Origin: Rikenellaceae bacterium
GTDB taxonomy: Bacteria; Bacteroidota; Bacteroidia; Bacteroidales; UBA932
Length of the DNA: 9,826 bases
Direction: 5' to 3'
Assembly: GCA_900767375.1 (NCBI GenBank)
Contig: CAAFYX010000064.1
Coordinates: 1 to 9,826 of the forward strand
Shown: positions 5,072 to 9,826 of the stretch, one piece after another
Layout of the letters: every line of letters begins with the position of its first letter
How positions within the stretch are numbered: the stretch's first letter is position 1
Made by a program: the position numbers and the translations under genes
The notes under the pieces: generated by a model
What the model was told of the DNA's origin: nothing
The model's input: only the letters and a program-made list of their open reading frames with translations
Databases searched by the model: none

Positions 5072-6283
5072 TTATTCTGCTTCTTCGAGGAGCTGCTGGT
5101 AGGCACGGAGCTGCTCGAGCTGTGCGTCACGCTCTTCTGCGGCCTTCTTGGCTTCCTTGATGCTGTTCTTTCCGAGGCGGAAACTTACGCCGACTGTGGC
5201 GCCGAAGATGCCGTCCACAGGGACGTTGGCAGCCTTGCCTTCTGCGGTGGTCTCGTCGGCTCTGGATTCGCCGTCGAACTTGTCACCGACTATTGCGCCG
5301 CGGATGGCGGCCTTGATGGCGATGCGCTGGGTGATGTTGAACTTGGCCTCGAGTCCTCCGGTGATCTGCGGTGCGAAGCTGGTCTGGTCGTCTTCCGATC
5401 CGACGCCGAAGATGGCACCGGCTCCGATCTTCGCGTCGAGGTCAAAGACAGGTTTCTCCTTGTAGCCGCGGAAGATGTTGATGACGTTGAAGCCTGCGAA
5501 GAGGTCGGCTCTGGCGTACCAGCCGCTCTGGCGGTAGTAGTACTGGCCGGCATTCGGATTCTTGACGATGAATTCGTCGGTGGTGAACTTGGCGTTCGGA
5601 TGTACCTTCTGGTAGAGGCCGATGTACTCGGCGGCGTTCAGGTCAGCTCCCCAGCTGAATACCGGGCCGTGCTGTCTGGTGACGGAGAGATCGAGGACTT
5701 TCGTGGTGACGATGTCGAAGACAGGGTCGGCTACATCCCAGTATTTGTTGTTCTCGCCCATGTAGTACTGGGCGCCGAGGCCGACTGCGAGGGATGTGGA
5801 TTTTTCGAATTCGCTTTCGCACTCCATTTCTTCGAGCTCTGCGATCTGTGCTGCTACTTCAGCTTTCTTTGCTTCGAGCTCTTCTGCTGTCATCGCCTCT
5901 GCAGGCTGTGCTGCGAGGTCCTCTTCCGGTGTTTCTTCCGGTTCGGTCTCCGGCTTGACGGCTCCTTCCTTTACGGATTTCTTGTCAGCCTTCTTGTCGG
6001 CTTTCTGCTGGGCATCAGCCTTTGCTGACTTGTCCTGGCCGTTTGTCTGCTTTTCAGCCTTGGCGGTGTTCTTTGCAGGGGCCTTTTCGCCTGTGGCCTG
6101 GAATGTCTGGACTTCGGCCGGGGCGGCGACCGTTAAGGTGTCGGCCACTGCGGCTTTCACTGTGTCTGCTGCGGCTGCCAGGGTTTCGGCTTCCACCGGT
6201 GTTGTGACTGTCTGAGCGTTTGCGATTGTGGCCGCTGCGCATGCGGCTGTCAATGCAATTACTACTGTGATAATCTTTTTCAT
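5072..6283 (-). CDS. Outer-membrane-type protein with signal peptide and Ala/Lys/Glu-rich linker
   Basis: The 403-residue protein starts MKKIITVVIALTAACAAATI and has a clear signal peptide, probably cut after ANA (residue 23). Residues 24-155 are low-complexity Ala/Lys/Glu/Pro with a probable coiled coil near EELEAKKAEVAAQIAELEEM. About residues 160-372 have alternating, aromatic-rich strands of beta-barrel type (LAVGLGAQYYMG, GWYARADLFAGF, FGATVGVSFRLGK). The last 30 residues are charged and helix-forming. This order resembles Bacteroidetes OmpA-like proteins up to, but not including, the C-terminal peptidoglycan-binding domain, which is absent. Repeats abut the stop codon, so it may be a truncated version; it could also be a barrel family that never had that domain. 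I cannot assign a function. It is not a recognisable Wza-type exporter, and its place among sugar-synthesis genes is odd. A 10-bp palindrome, ATAACGTTAT, directly precedes the ATG. Confidence 0.8.
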   Translation of the reverse strand: MKKIITVVIALTAACAAATIANAQTVTTPVEAETLAAAADTVKAAVADTLTVAAPAEVQTFQATGEKAPAKNTAKAEKQTNGQDKSAKADAQQKADKKADKKSVKEGAVKPETEPEETPEEDLAAQPAEAMTAEELEAKKAEVAAQIAELEEMECESEFEKSTSLAVGLGAQYYMGENNKYWDVADPVFDIVTTKVLDLSVTRQHGPVFSWGADLNAAEYIGLYQKVHPNAKFTTDEFIVKNPNAGQYYYRQSGWYARADLFAGFNVINIFRGYKEKPVFDLDAKIGAGAIFGVGSEDDQTSFAPQITGGLEAKFNITQRIAIKAAIRGAIVGDKFDGESRADETTAEGKAANVPVDGIFGATVGVSFRLGKNSIKEAKKAAEERDAQLEQLRAYQQLLEEAE

Positions 6284-6302
6284 AACGTTATGATTTGATG
6301 TA

Positions 6303-6360
6303 TTTTTTGCTTTTTCTCTTTCTCTTTTTCTCTTTCTCTTTTTCTTTTGCTTTTTGCTTT
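6303..6360. repeat. Purine/pyrimidine tract upstream of the outer membrane protein gene
   Basis: The plus strand is almost only C and T, with repeating CTCTTT, TTCTCTTT and GCTTTT units; the transcript is a run of A and G. It fills most of the 103-bp gap before the ATG at 6283. Such tracts are prone to slippage, and A-rich leaders aid translation in Bacteroidetes, but no specific role can be shown. No promoter was recognised in this gap. Confidence 0.6.
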
Positions 6361-6386
6361 TGCGCTCCGCGGCAACTCCGGCTTTC

Positions 6387-6896
6387 TCATTCCTCTTCCA
6401 CCTTCAACCCTTCTTCTGTCACCCGGCCGATCTGGCGGGCGGGGACACCGGCCATGATGGCGAAGTCCGGGACGTCGTGGGTCACGACGGCGCCGGCGGC
6501 GATCATGGCGCCGCGGCCGACGGTGTGGCCGCAGACGATGGTGCAGTTGGCGCCGAGGGAGGCGCCTTCCTTGATGACGGTCTTTTCATATTGGCCGTGG
6601 ACAGGGTAGTGGGCGCGTGGGATGAGGACGTTCGTGAAGACGCAGGACGGGCCACAGAAGACGTTGTCTTCCAGGACGACGCCGTCGTAGACGGAGACGT
6701 TGTTCTGGATGCGGCAGCCGTCGCCGACGATGCCGGCTACGTTCACGTTCTGGCCGAGGGAGCAGTTGCGGCCGATGCGGGCAGTGCTCTGGATGTGGCA
6801 GAAGTGCCAGATCTTTGTGCCTTCGCCGATGACGGCGCCTTCGTCCACGTAGCTTGACTCGTGGACGAAGTAGTTGGTATTGGAATTAGTATCCAT
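6387..6896 (-). CDS. wbpD: UDP-2-acetamido-3-amino-2,3-dideoxyglucuronate N-acetyltransferase (WbpD/WlbB-like)
   Basis: This 169-residue protein is a left-handed beta-helix acetyltransferase built of hexapeptide repeats. It carries family-typical YFVHESSYVDEGAVIGEGT, KIWHFCHI, CSLGQNV, IQNNVSVYDGV, VFCGPSCVFTNV, ANCTIVCG and VPARQIG. WbpD/WlbB uses acetyl-CoA to acetylate the 3-amino group made by the WbpE-type aminotransferase, giving UDP-2,3-diacetamido-2,3-dideoxy-glucuronic acid. Compared with remembered family members, the turn after GQNV seems about two residues short, and the C-terminus ends in an acidic tail soon after VPARQIG. The ATG shares a base with the dehydrogenase stop (TAATG), so the two are translationally coupled, which supports this start. 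The reaction is inferred from family resemblance and context. Confidence 0.9.
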   Translation of the reverse strand: MDTNSNTNYFVHESSYVDEGAVIGEGTKIWHFCHIQSTARIGRNCSLGQNVNVAGIVGDGCRIQNNVSVYDGVVLEDNVFCGPSCVFTNVLIPRAHYPVHGQYEKTVIKEGASLGANCTIVCGHTVGRGAMIAAGAVVTHDVPDFAIMAGVPARQIGRVTEEGLKVEEE

Positions 6897-8209
6897 TAGA
6901 GAACTTCGATGTTGTCGCGGGTGGTGACAGCCTTCATGGCGTTCTTTGTGTCGAAGACGGCCTTTGCGTGCTGCTGGATGAAGGCGTAGTCGACCTTGGT
7001 GTGGGCGGCGGTGACCATTACGAGGTCAGCGGCTTCGACCATCTCCGCGGTGAGGGTCTGCTCGACCTTGACGGTCTTTCCGCCTGATTTGAAGGCCTTT
7101 ACGTAAGGGTCGTAGCAGGTGACGTTGGCGCCCTCCTTGAGGAGCTCCTCGTAGACGTGGATGGCAGGGGACTCGCGGCAGTCGTCGATGTCCTGCTTGT
7201 AGGAGACGCCGCAGAGGAGGACGTTTGCGCCGTGGAGGGCCTTGCTGAAGCGCTTGTTCAGCAGGTCGGCGGCGCGGGAGACGCTGTATTCCGGCATTCG
7301 GTCATTGACCATCATGGAGGCTTCGATCATGGAGGTGTGGAAGCCGTACTCGCGGGCCTTCCAGCTCAGGTAGTAAGGGTCGAGCGGGATGCAGTGGCCG
7401 CCGAGGCCCGGGCCCGGGTAGAACGGAGTGAAGCCGAAGGGCTTGGTCTTGGCGGCTTCGATGACCTCCCAGAGGTCGATGTCCATCTTGTGGCAGAGCA
7501 TGGCGAGCTCGTTGATGAGGCCGATGTTTATGTTGCGGTAGGTGTTTTCGAGGATCTTGGTCATCTCGGCGACGGCAGGGGAGCTGGCGCGGAAGACCTT
7601 GTTCTGCAGGACGGCCTCGTACATAGCGCAGATGCATTCCTTGGCGTCGTCGCCGATGGCGCCGACGACCTTCGGGGTGTTCTTGGTCTTGTAGATGAGG
7701 TTGCCGGGGTCGACGCGCTCAGGGGAGAAGCCGAGGTAGAAGTCCTGGCCGCACTTGAGGCCGGACTTCTCGAGGATAGGCTTGATGAGCTCCTCGGTGG
7801 TGCCGGGGTAGGTGGTGCTCTCGAGGACGACCATCATACCCTTGTGCAGGTACTTGGCGATGGATTTCGCGGAGTCGCGGACGTAGGAGATGTCCGGCTG
7901 CTGGTGGGCGTCGAGAGGGGTAGGGACGCAGATGGCGACGAAGTCGACGTCCTCGATGAAGGAGAAGTCGTTCGTGGCCTTGAGGCGGCCCTGCTCGACG
8001 AGCTGCTGGAGGTCGCTGTCGACGACGTCGCCGATGTAGTTCTGGCCGGCGTTGACGGCGTCGACCTTCTGTTTCTGGACGTCGAAGCCGATGGTCTTGA
8101 AGCCTGCTTTTGCTTTCTCGACGGCGAGCGGGAGGCCGACGTAGCCGAGGCCGACGACGCCGGCTACGAGGGTGCGGTCATTGATCTTTTTGAGTATCTG
8201 CTGTTTCAT
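6896..8209 (-). CDS. wbpA: UDP-N-acetylglucosamine/hexosamine 6-dehydrogenase (WbpA/WecC family)
   Basis: The protein has 437 residues from the ATG at 8209 (MKQQILKKI). The NAD-binding loop GLGYVGLP is at residues 20-27. Further motifs are ICVPTP, ESTTYPGTTEE, FSPERVDPGN and the catalytic-cysteine segment GPGLGGHCIPLDPYYLSWKA, followed by a C-terminal domain containing LLCGVSYKQDIDDCRESPA. The family oxidises the C6 hydroxyl of a UDP-N-acetylhexosamine to a carboxylate with two NAD+. The FSPERVDPGN and LDPYYLSWKAREYG wording points to the WbpA type acting on UDP-GlcNAc, the first step towards diacetamido-uronic acids; WecC-type use of UDP-ManNAc is the main alternative. A TTG nine bases upstream (8218) could also start, but the ATG is preferred. 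The stop overlaps the acetyltransferase ATG. The 556-bp upstream gap is unusually long and repeat-filled. Confidence 0.92.
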   Translation of the reverse strand: MKQQILKKINDRTLVAGVVGLGYVGLPLAVEKAKAGFKTIGFDVQKQKVDAVNAGQNYIGDVVDSDLQQLVEQGRLKATNDFSFIEDVDFVAICVPTPLDAHQQPDISYVRDSAKSIAKYLHKGMMVVLESTTYPGTTEELIKPILEKSGLKCGQDFYLGFSPERVDPGNLIYKTKNTPKVVGAIGDDAKECICAMYEAVLQNKVFRASSPAVAEMTKILENTYRNINIGLINELAMLCHKMDIDLWEVIEAAKTKPFGFTPFYPGPGLGGHCIPLDPYYLSWKAREYGFHTSMIEASMMVNDRMPEYSVSRAADLLNKRFSKALHGANVLLCGVSYKQDIDDCRESPAIHVYEELLKEGANVTCYDPYVKAFKSGGKTVKVEQTLTAEMVEAADLVMVTAAHTKVDYAFIQQHAKAVFDTKNAMKAVTTRDNIEVL

Positions 8210-8260
8210 ATCTATCAAATTATTATGCTCTCTATTTTTGTTTCTTTCTCCTTTTTCCTC

Positions 8261-8316
8261 CTCACTCCCATCTCCTCACTCCCATCTCCTCACTCCCATC
8301 TCCTCACTCCCATCAC
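8261..8316. repeat. 14-bp tandem repeat, four copies
   Basis: CTCACTCCCATCTC begins at 8261, 8275, 8289 and 8303; the fourth copy ends CATCAC. It sits within a longer C/T-rich tract (8225-8370) in the leader before the dehydrogenase ATG at 8209. Copy number could change by slippage without altering any protein. Confidence 0.92.
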
Positions 8317-8372
8317 TCGTCCCTCATCTTCATCCTCATCCCTCATTTCTCGTCCTTTTACTAGTTCTCAGA

Positions 8373-8493
8373 CGGCGATAGTGAATCGGTTATTTTGTTG
8401 ATTATCAGTATTTTAACAGTTTGTCTATTGTCTTTTTAGTCGGTAGGTATTGCCTTAAATCATTGATTACCTGACCTTTAACTGGTTTCCTAT
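8373..8493. repeat. 121-bp direct repeat, copy 1
   Basis: Aligns without gaps to 8600-8720 with 13 mismatches by hand count (about 89% identity). A perfect shared core runs from TTTGTCTATTG through TTTTTAGTCGGTAGG. It contains TTTG followed 20 bp later by TAGGTATTG, an imperfect rightward promoter match. Confidence 0.9.
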
Positions 8494-8599
8494 CTCTTAT
8501 CCTTTTGCCACATTTGCATTCTCATCTTTCATCTCCTCATCTCTCTTACCTCCGTTCCTCATTTTTTCTTCCTTTCTCATCTCTCGGACGGTTCTTGTG

Positions 8600-8720
8600 C
8601 GGTGATAGTGAATAGGTTATTTCATTGATTATCAGCCTTTTGATTGTTTGTCTATTGTCTTTTTAGTCGGTAGGCATTGTCTTAAATCATTGATTGCCTG
8701 ACCTTTAAGTGGTTTCCTAT
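8600..8720. repeat. 121-bp direct repeat, copy 2
   Basis: Partner of 8373-8493 at an offset of 227 bp. It also continues into three degenerate ~24-bp units further right. Differences are clustered near the middle of the first half; the remaining sequence is well conserved, which suggests either recent duplication or selection. Confidence 0.9.
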
Positions 8721-8779
8721 TGCGCCGATCTTGTGGTTTGGTATTGCGCTGTTTCCTGCAGTTGGCTATTGCGTCGACC
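8709..8779. repeat. Degenerate ~24-bp repeats at the upxY 3' end
   Basis: Three units of the form GTTT..TATTGCG, with TATTGCG starting at 8718, 8742 and 8767, span the end of the 121-bp block and the upxY stop codon (8766-8768). Related TATTG words occur 22 bp apart within copy 1 of the 121-bp block (8426, 8448). Copy 2 has TATTG at 8653 and CATTG at 8675. Confidence 0.45.
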
Positions 8780-9317
8780 CCGGAGGGGGCGTTTGGGTAT
8801 TGTCCTGAGTCTTGGTGGCGGGTTCGACCTTCTCGAGGAGTTGCGGGGGGATGTAGGCGATGGCGACGGCGGCGACTCCGTTGATGGAGACGATGAGCTT
8901 GCGGTCGCGCTTGATGCGTTTGATGTGGCCTTCGGCGCCCTTGAACGGGCCTTCCTTCACGCGGACGCGGTCGCCCTGGTGGTACTCGGCCTTGTCCTCG
9001 CCGAGGAATGTCAGCTCACTGTAGTCGTTGGATGTGACTAAAATAAAAGACGCCATTTCCGCTTCCGGAATGGCGTATAATTTAGTTTTCGCAACATTCT
9101 GGTAAATGTACAGTTTGTCACGGAAGTCTTCTCTTACTTTAAGTATAGTCTCTTCGTCGCAATGGATGAAGATGAATGATGGGGCAATGCTCTGCCTGTA
9201 TATGTGTATGCCTCTTTTTTCAAGGCTGTCTGAGATCGCGTTGGTGCGGTTCAGAAATATTTTAGCTGCGTACCACTTGTTGCCTGATGGCTCGGTGGTT
9301 GCTGGATTATATGGCAC
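8766..9317 (-). CDS. upxY: UpxY-type transcription antiterminator (NusG paralogue)
   Basis: The 183-residue protein has an N-terminal NGN domain (NKWYAAKIFLNRTNAISDSL onwards, about residues 13-105). A KOW domain follows (GDRVRVKEGPFKGAEGHIKR, about 117-160), then a Pro/Thr/Gln-rich tail. UpxY proteins ride with RNA polymerase and prevent early termination in the leader of their own capsule operon; the position as first gene fits. The start appears to be GTG at 9317: an in-frame TAA lies eight codons upstream and no ATG occurs until far into the NGN domain. Base composition changes within the gene: 36 of 60 G+C at 8881-8940 (KOW part) but 23 of 60 at 9061-9120 (NGN part). The leader contains a terminator-like hairpin, the expected kind of target. 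UpxZ, the usual partner, is not seen. Confidence 0.9.
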   Translation of the reverse strand: MPYNPATTEPSGNKWYAAKIFLNRTNAISDSLEKRGIHIYRQSIAPSFIFIHCDEETILKVREDFRDKLYIYQNVAKTKLYAIPEAEMASFILVTSNDYSELTFLGEDKAEYHQGDRVRVKEGPFKGAEGHIKRIKRDRKLIVSINGVAAVAIAYIPPQLLEKVEPATKTQDNTQTPPPGSTQ

Positions 9318-9342
9318 AGTGGGGTCTTTGAGTTGGTGTTAT

Positions 9343-9400
9343 AAAAAAATTACCCCCCCCCTATAAGTGTCTGAAAATGACCTGGTTAGGGGGCTAATTT
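9343..9400 (-). terminator. Attenuator-like hairpin with G9 tract in the upxY leader
   Basis: On the minus strand AAATTAGCCCCCTA (9400-9387) can pair with TAGGGGGGGGGTAATTT (9363-9347), giving six A/T pairs, five G-C pairs and two more pairs, with extra G bulged out. Seven consecutive T end the structure (9349-9343, three of them in the stem). It lies about 25 bases before the GTG start. This is the form of an intrinsic terminator and is what an UpxY-type antiterminator would need to overcome. The pairing was found by eye; no folding energy was computed. Confidence 0.6.
9353..9361 (-). repeat. G9 homopolymer in the attenuator stem
   Basis: Nine C on the plus strand. The opposing arm has only five C, so tract length would change the bulge and the stability of the hairpin rather than any reading frame. 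Confidence 0.7.
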
Positions 9401-9472
9401 CATCATGCGGTGTTTTTGGTCGTGTCCGCCCGGCGTCTTTCCTATCCAGGAGGTCTTCCGGTGATGAGGTTA

Positions 9473-9489
9473 TTACTGCTCTGCAGTAA
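9473..9489 (-). promoter_or_regulatory. Short hairpin at the predicted transcript 5' end
   Basis: TTACTGC (9473-9479) and GCAGTAA (9483-9489) form a 7-bp stem with a 3-nt loop. The predicted transcription start is near 9488, so the RNA would begin with this hairpin. It could stabilise the RNA or serve as a recruitment signal for UpxY; either role is inferred. Confidence 0.5.
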
Positions 9490-9494
9490 CATTA

Positions 9495-9525
9495 CAAATA
9501 TAGGGATTTATTATTAGAAATGAAA
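9495..9525 (-). promoter_or_regulatory. Probable promoter of the polysaccharide operon
   Basis: On the minus strand TATATTTG (9502-9495) matches the Bacteroidetes TAnnTTTG -7 element. TTTC at 9525-9522, after a 19-bp spacer, is one base from the -33 TTTG. The start would be near 9488, giving a leader of about 170 nt before upxY. No better minus-strand match was seen in 9318-9732. Confidence 0.55.
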
Positions 9526-9584
9526 GTATTTTGAAACCTTTTATATGCATTTTATAAGCGTCAGGATAGGAAATACTTTCATTT
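9518..9584. repeat. 14-bp inverted repeats spanning the -33 region
   Basis: AAATGAAAGTATTT (9518-9531) is the exact reverse complement of 9571-9584, with 39 AT-rich bases between. The left arm covers the -33 element of the operon promoter. It could be a regulator site, a cruciform, or recombination sites; inversion would leave the -33 sequence itself unchanged. Confidence 0.6.
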
Positions 9585-9732
9585 TCATTCTGTAAGTTGG
9601 TCAAAATCCATAATTTACCATAAAACGTTTTATTTGTTCTTTTTTTTCTCTTTTTGTATGCTATTTCAGTGCTGTTTTGCATTTTTCCCCTCCCTCTGCT
9701 TTCTTTTCCTTACTTTCATTTTTCGTGATGTT

Positions 9733-9826
9733 CGTTATCCTGCGGCAAAAGTCCGCAGGTTGGAGGGAAAAGTGCGTTATCCTGCGGCAAAAGTCCGCAG
9801 GTTGGTGGGGAAAGTGCGTTATCCTG
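9733..9826. repeat. 42-bp tandem hairpin repeats at right edge
   Basis: Units begin at 9733, 9775 and 9817 (the last is cut by the window end). Each contains CCTGCGG-caaaagt-CCGCAGG, a 7-bp stem with 7-nt loop. The two full copies differ at only two positions, in the G-rich linker. The array may continue beyond the window. There are no variable spacers, so it is not CRISPR. Confidence 0.92.

Larger units (their letters stand above)
8219..8765. other. Repeat-filled gap between upxY and the dehydrogenase
   Basis: No gene is seen. In transcript order it holds a 121-bp block, a purine-rich stretch, a second 121-bp block and another purine-rich stretch with a 14-bp minisatellite. In several Bacteroides loci a upxZ gene follows upxY; none is recognisable here. 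No convincing minus-strand promoter was found, so the dehydrogenase is probably transcribed from the upxY promoter. Confidence 0.7.
9318..9732. other. upxY upstream region: leader and promoter
   Basis: No gene is seen. From the upxY start outward it holds a terminator-like hairpin with a G9 tract, a short hairpin at the predicted transcript start, a promoter-like sequence, a 14-bp inverted repeat pair, and a pyrimidine-rich stretch up to the tandem repeats at 9733. A 69-codon open frame across it is AT-rich chance. Confidence 0.65.

Noticed and set aside
8210..8218. TTG start for the dehydrogenase, three codons earlier
   Set aside because: The ATG at 8209 gives a normal family N-terminus, and no ribosome-binding site favours the TTG.
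9473..9682. 69-codon minus-strand open frame upstream of upxY
   Set aside because: It runs through the predicted promoter and both 14-bp inverted repeat arms, and has AT-rich composition with no family resemblance.

Overview
The window is most of a surface-polysaccharide (capsule or O-antigen type) operon from a member of the Bacteroidetes, most likely Bacteroidales. The evidence is a UpxY/NusG-type antiterminator gene heading the locus, promoter-like elements of the Bacteroidetes TTTG / TAnnTTTG type, weak Shine-Dalgarno signals, and a Bacteroides-type fusion of a methyltransferase-like region to a short phosphoglycosyl transferase. The genus cannot be told from the sequence. All convincing genes lie on the minus strand, so the operon reads right to left.

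Layout in transcription order: 42-bp tandem hairpin repeats at the right edge (9733-9826); a promoter region with a 14-bp inverted repeat (9495-9584); a leader of about 170 nt with a hairpin near the predicted transcript start and a terminator-like hairpin containing a G9 tract; a upxY-like gene (8766-9317); a 556-bp gap with two 121-bp direct repeats and a 14-bp minisatellite; UDP-HexNAc 6-dehydrogenase (6896-8209); a WbpD/WlbB-like N-acetyltransferase (6387-6896); an outer-membrane-type protein (5072-6283); a 506-bp block built almost wholly of REP-like palindromic repeats (4566-5071); a WbpE-like aminotransferase (3435-4565); a sugar-phosphate transferase (2276-3442); an ABC-2 permease of the Wzm type (1305-2276); a 547-bp non-coding region with several structured elements (758-1304); and an acyltransferase-3 membrane protein running off the left edge (1-757).

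Together, the dehydrogenase, aminotransferase and acetyltransferase are three of the enzymes that make UDP-2,3-diacetamido-2,3-dideoxy-glucuronic acid, a sugar of bacterial surface glycans. The transferase would load a first sugar phosphate onto the lipid carrier, the Wzm permease would export the finished chain, and the acyltransferase would decorate it. The WbpB-like oxidoreductase, the Wzt ATPase and the chain-elongating glycosyltransferases are not in the window.

The most notable material is non-coding or rearranged: a possible self-attenuating upxY leader, a 188-bp segment bounded by 16-bp inverted repeats that may be invertible, a copy of the wzm 3' end placed directly before the acyltransferase, and REP-like repeats that have become part of the wzm coding sequence.
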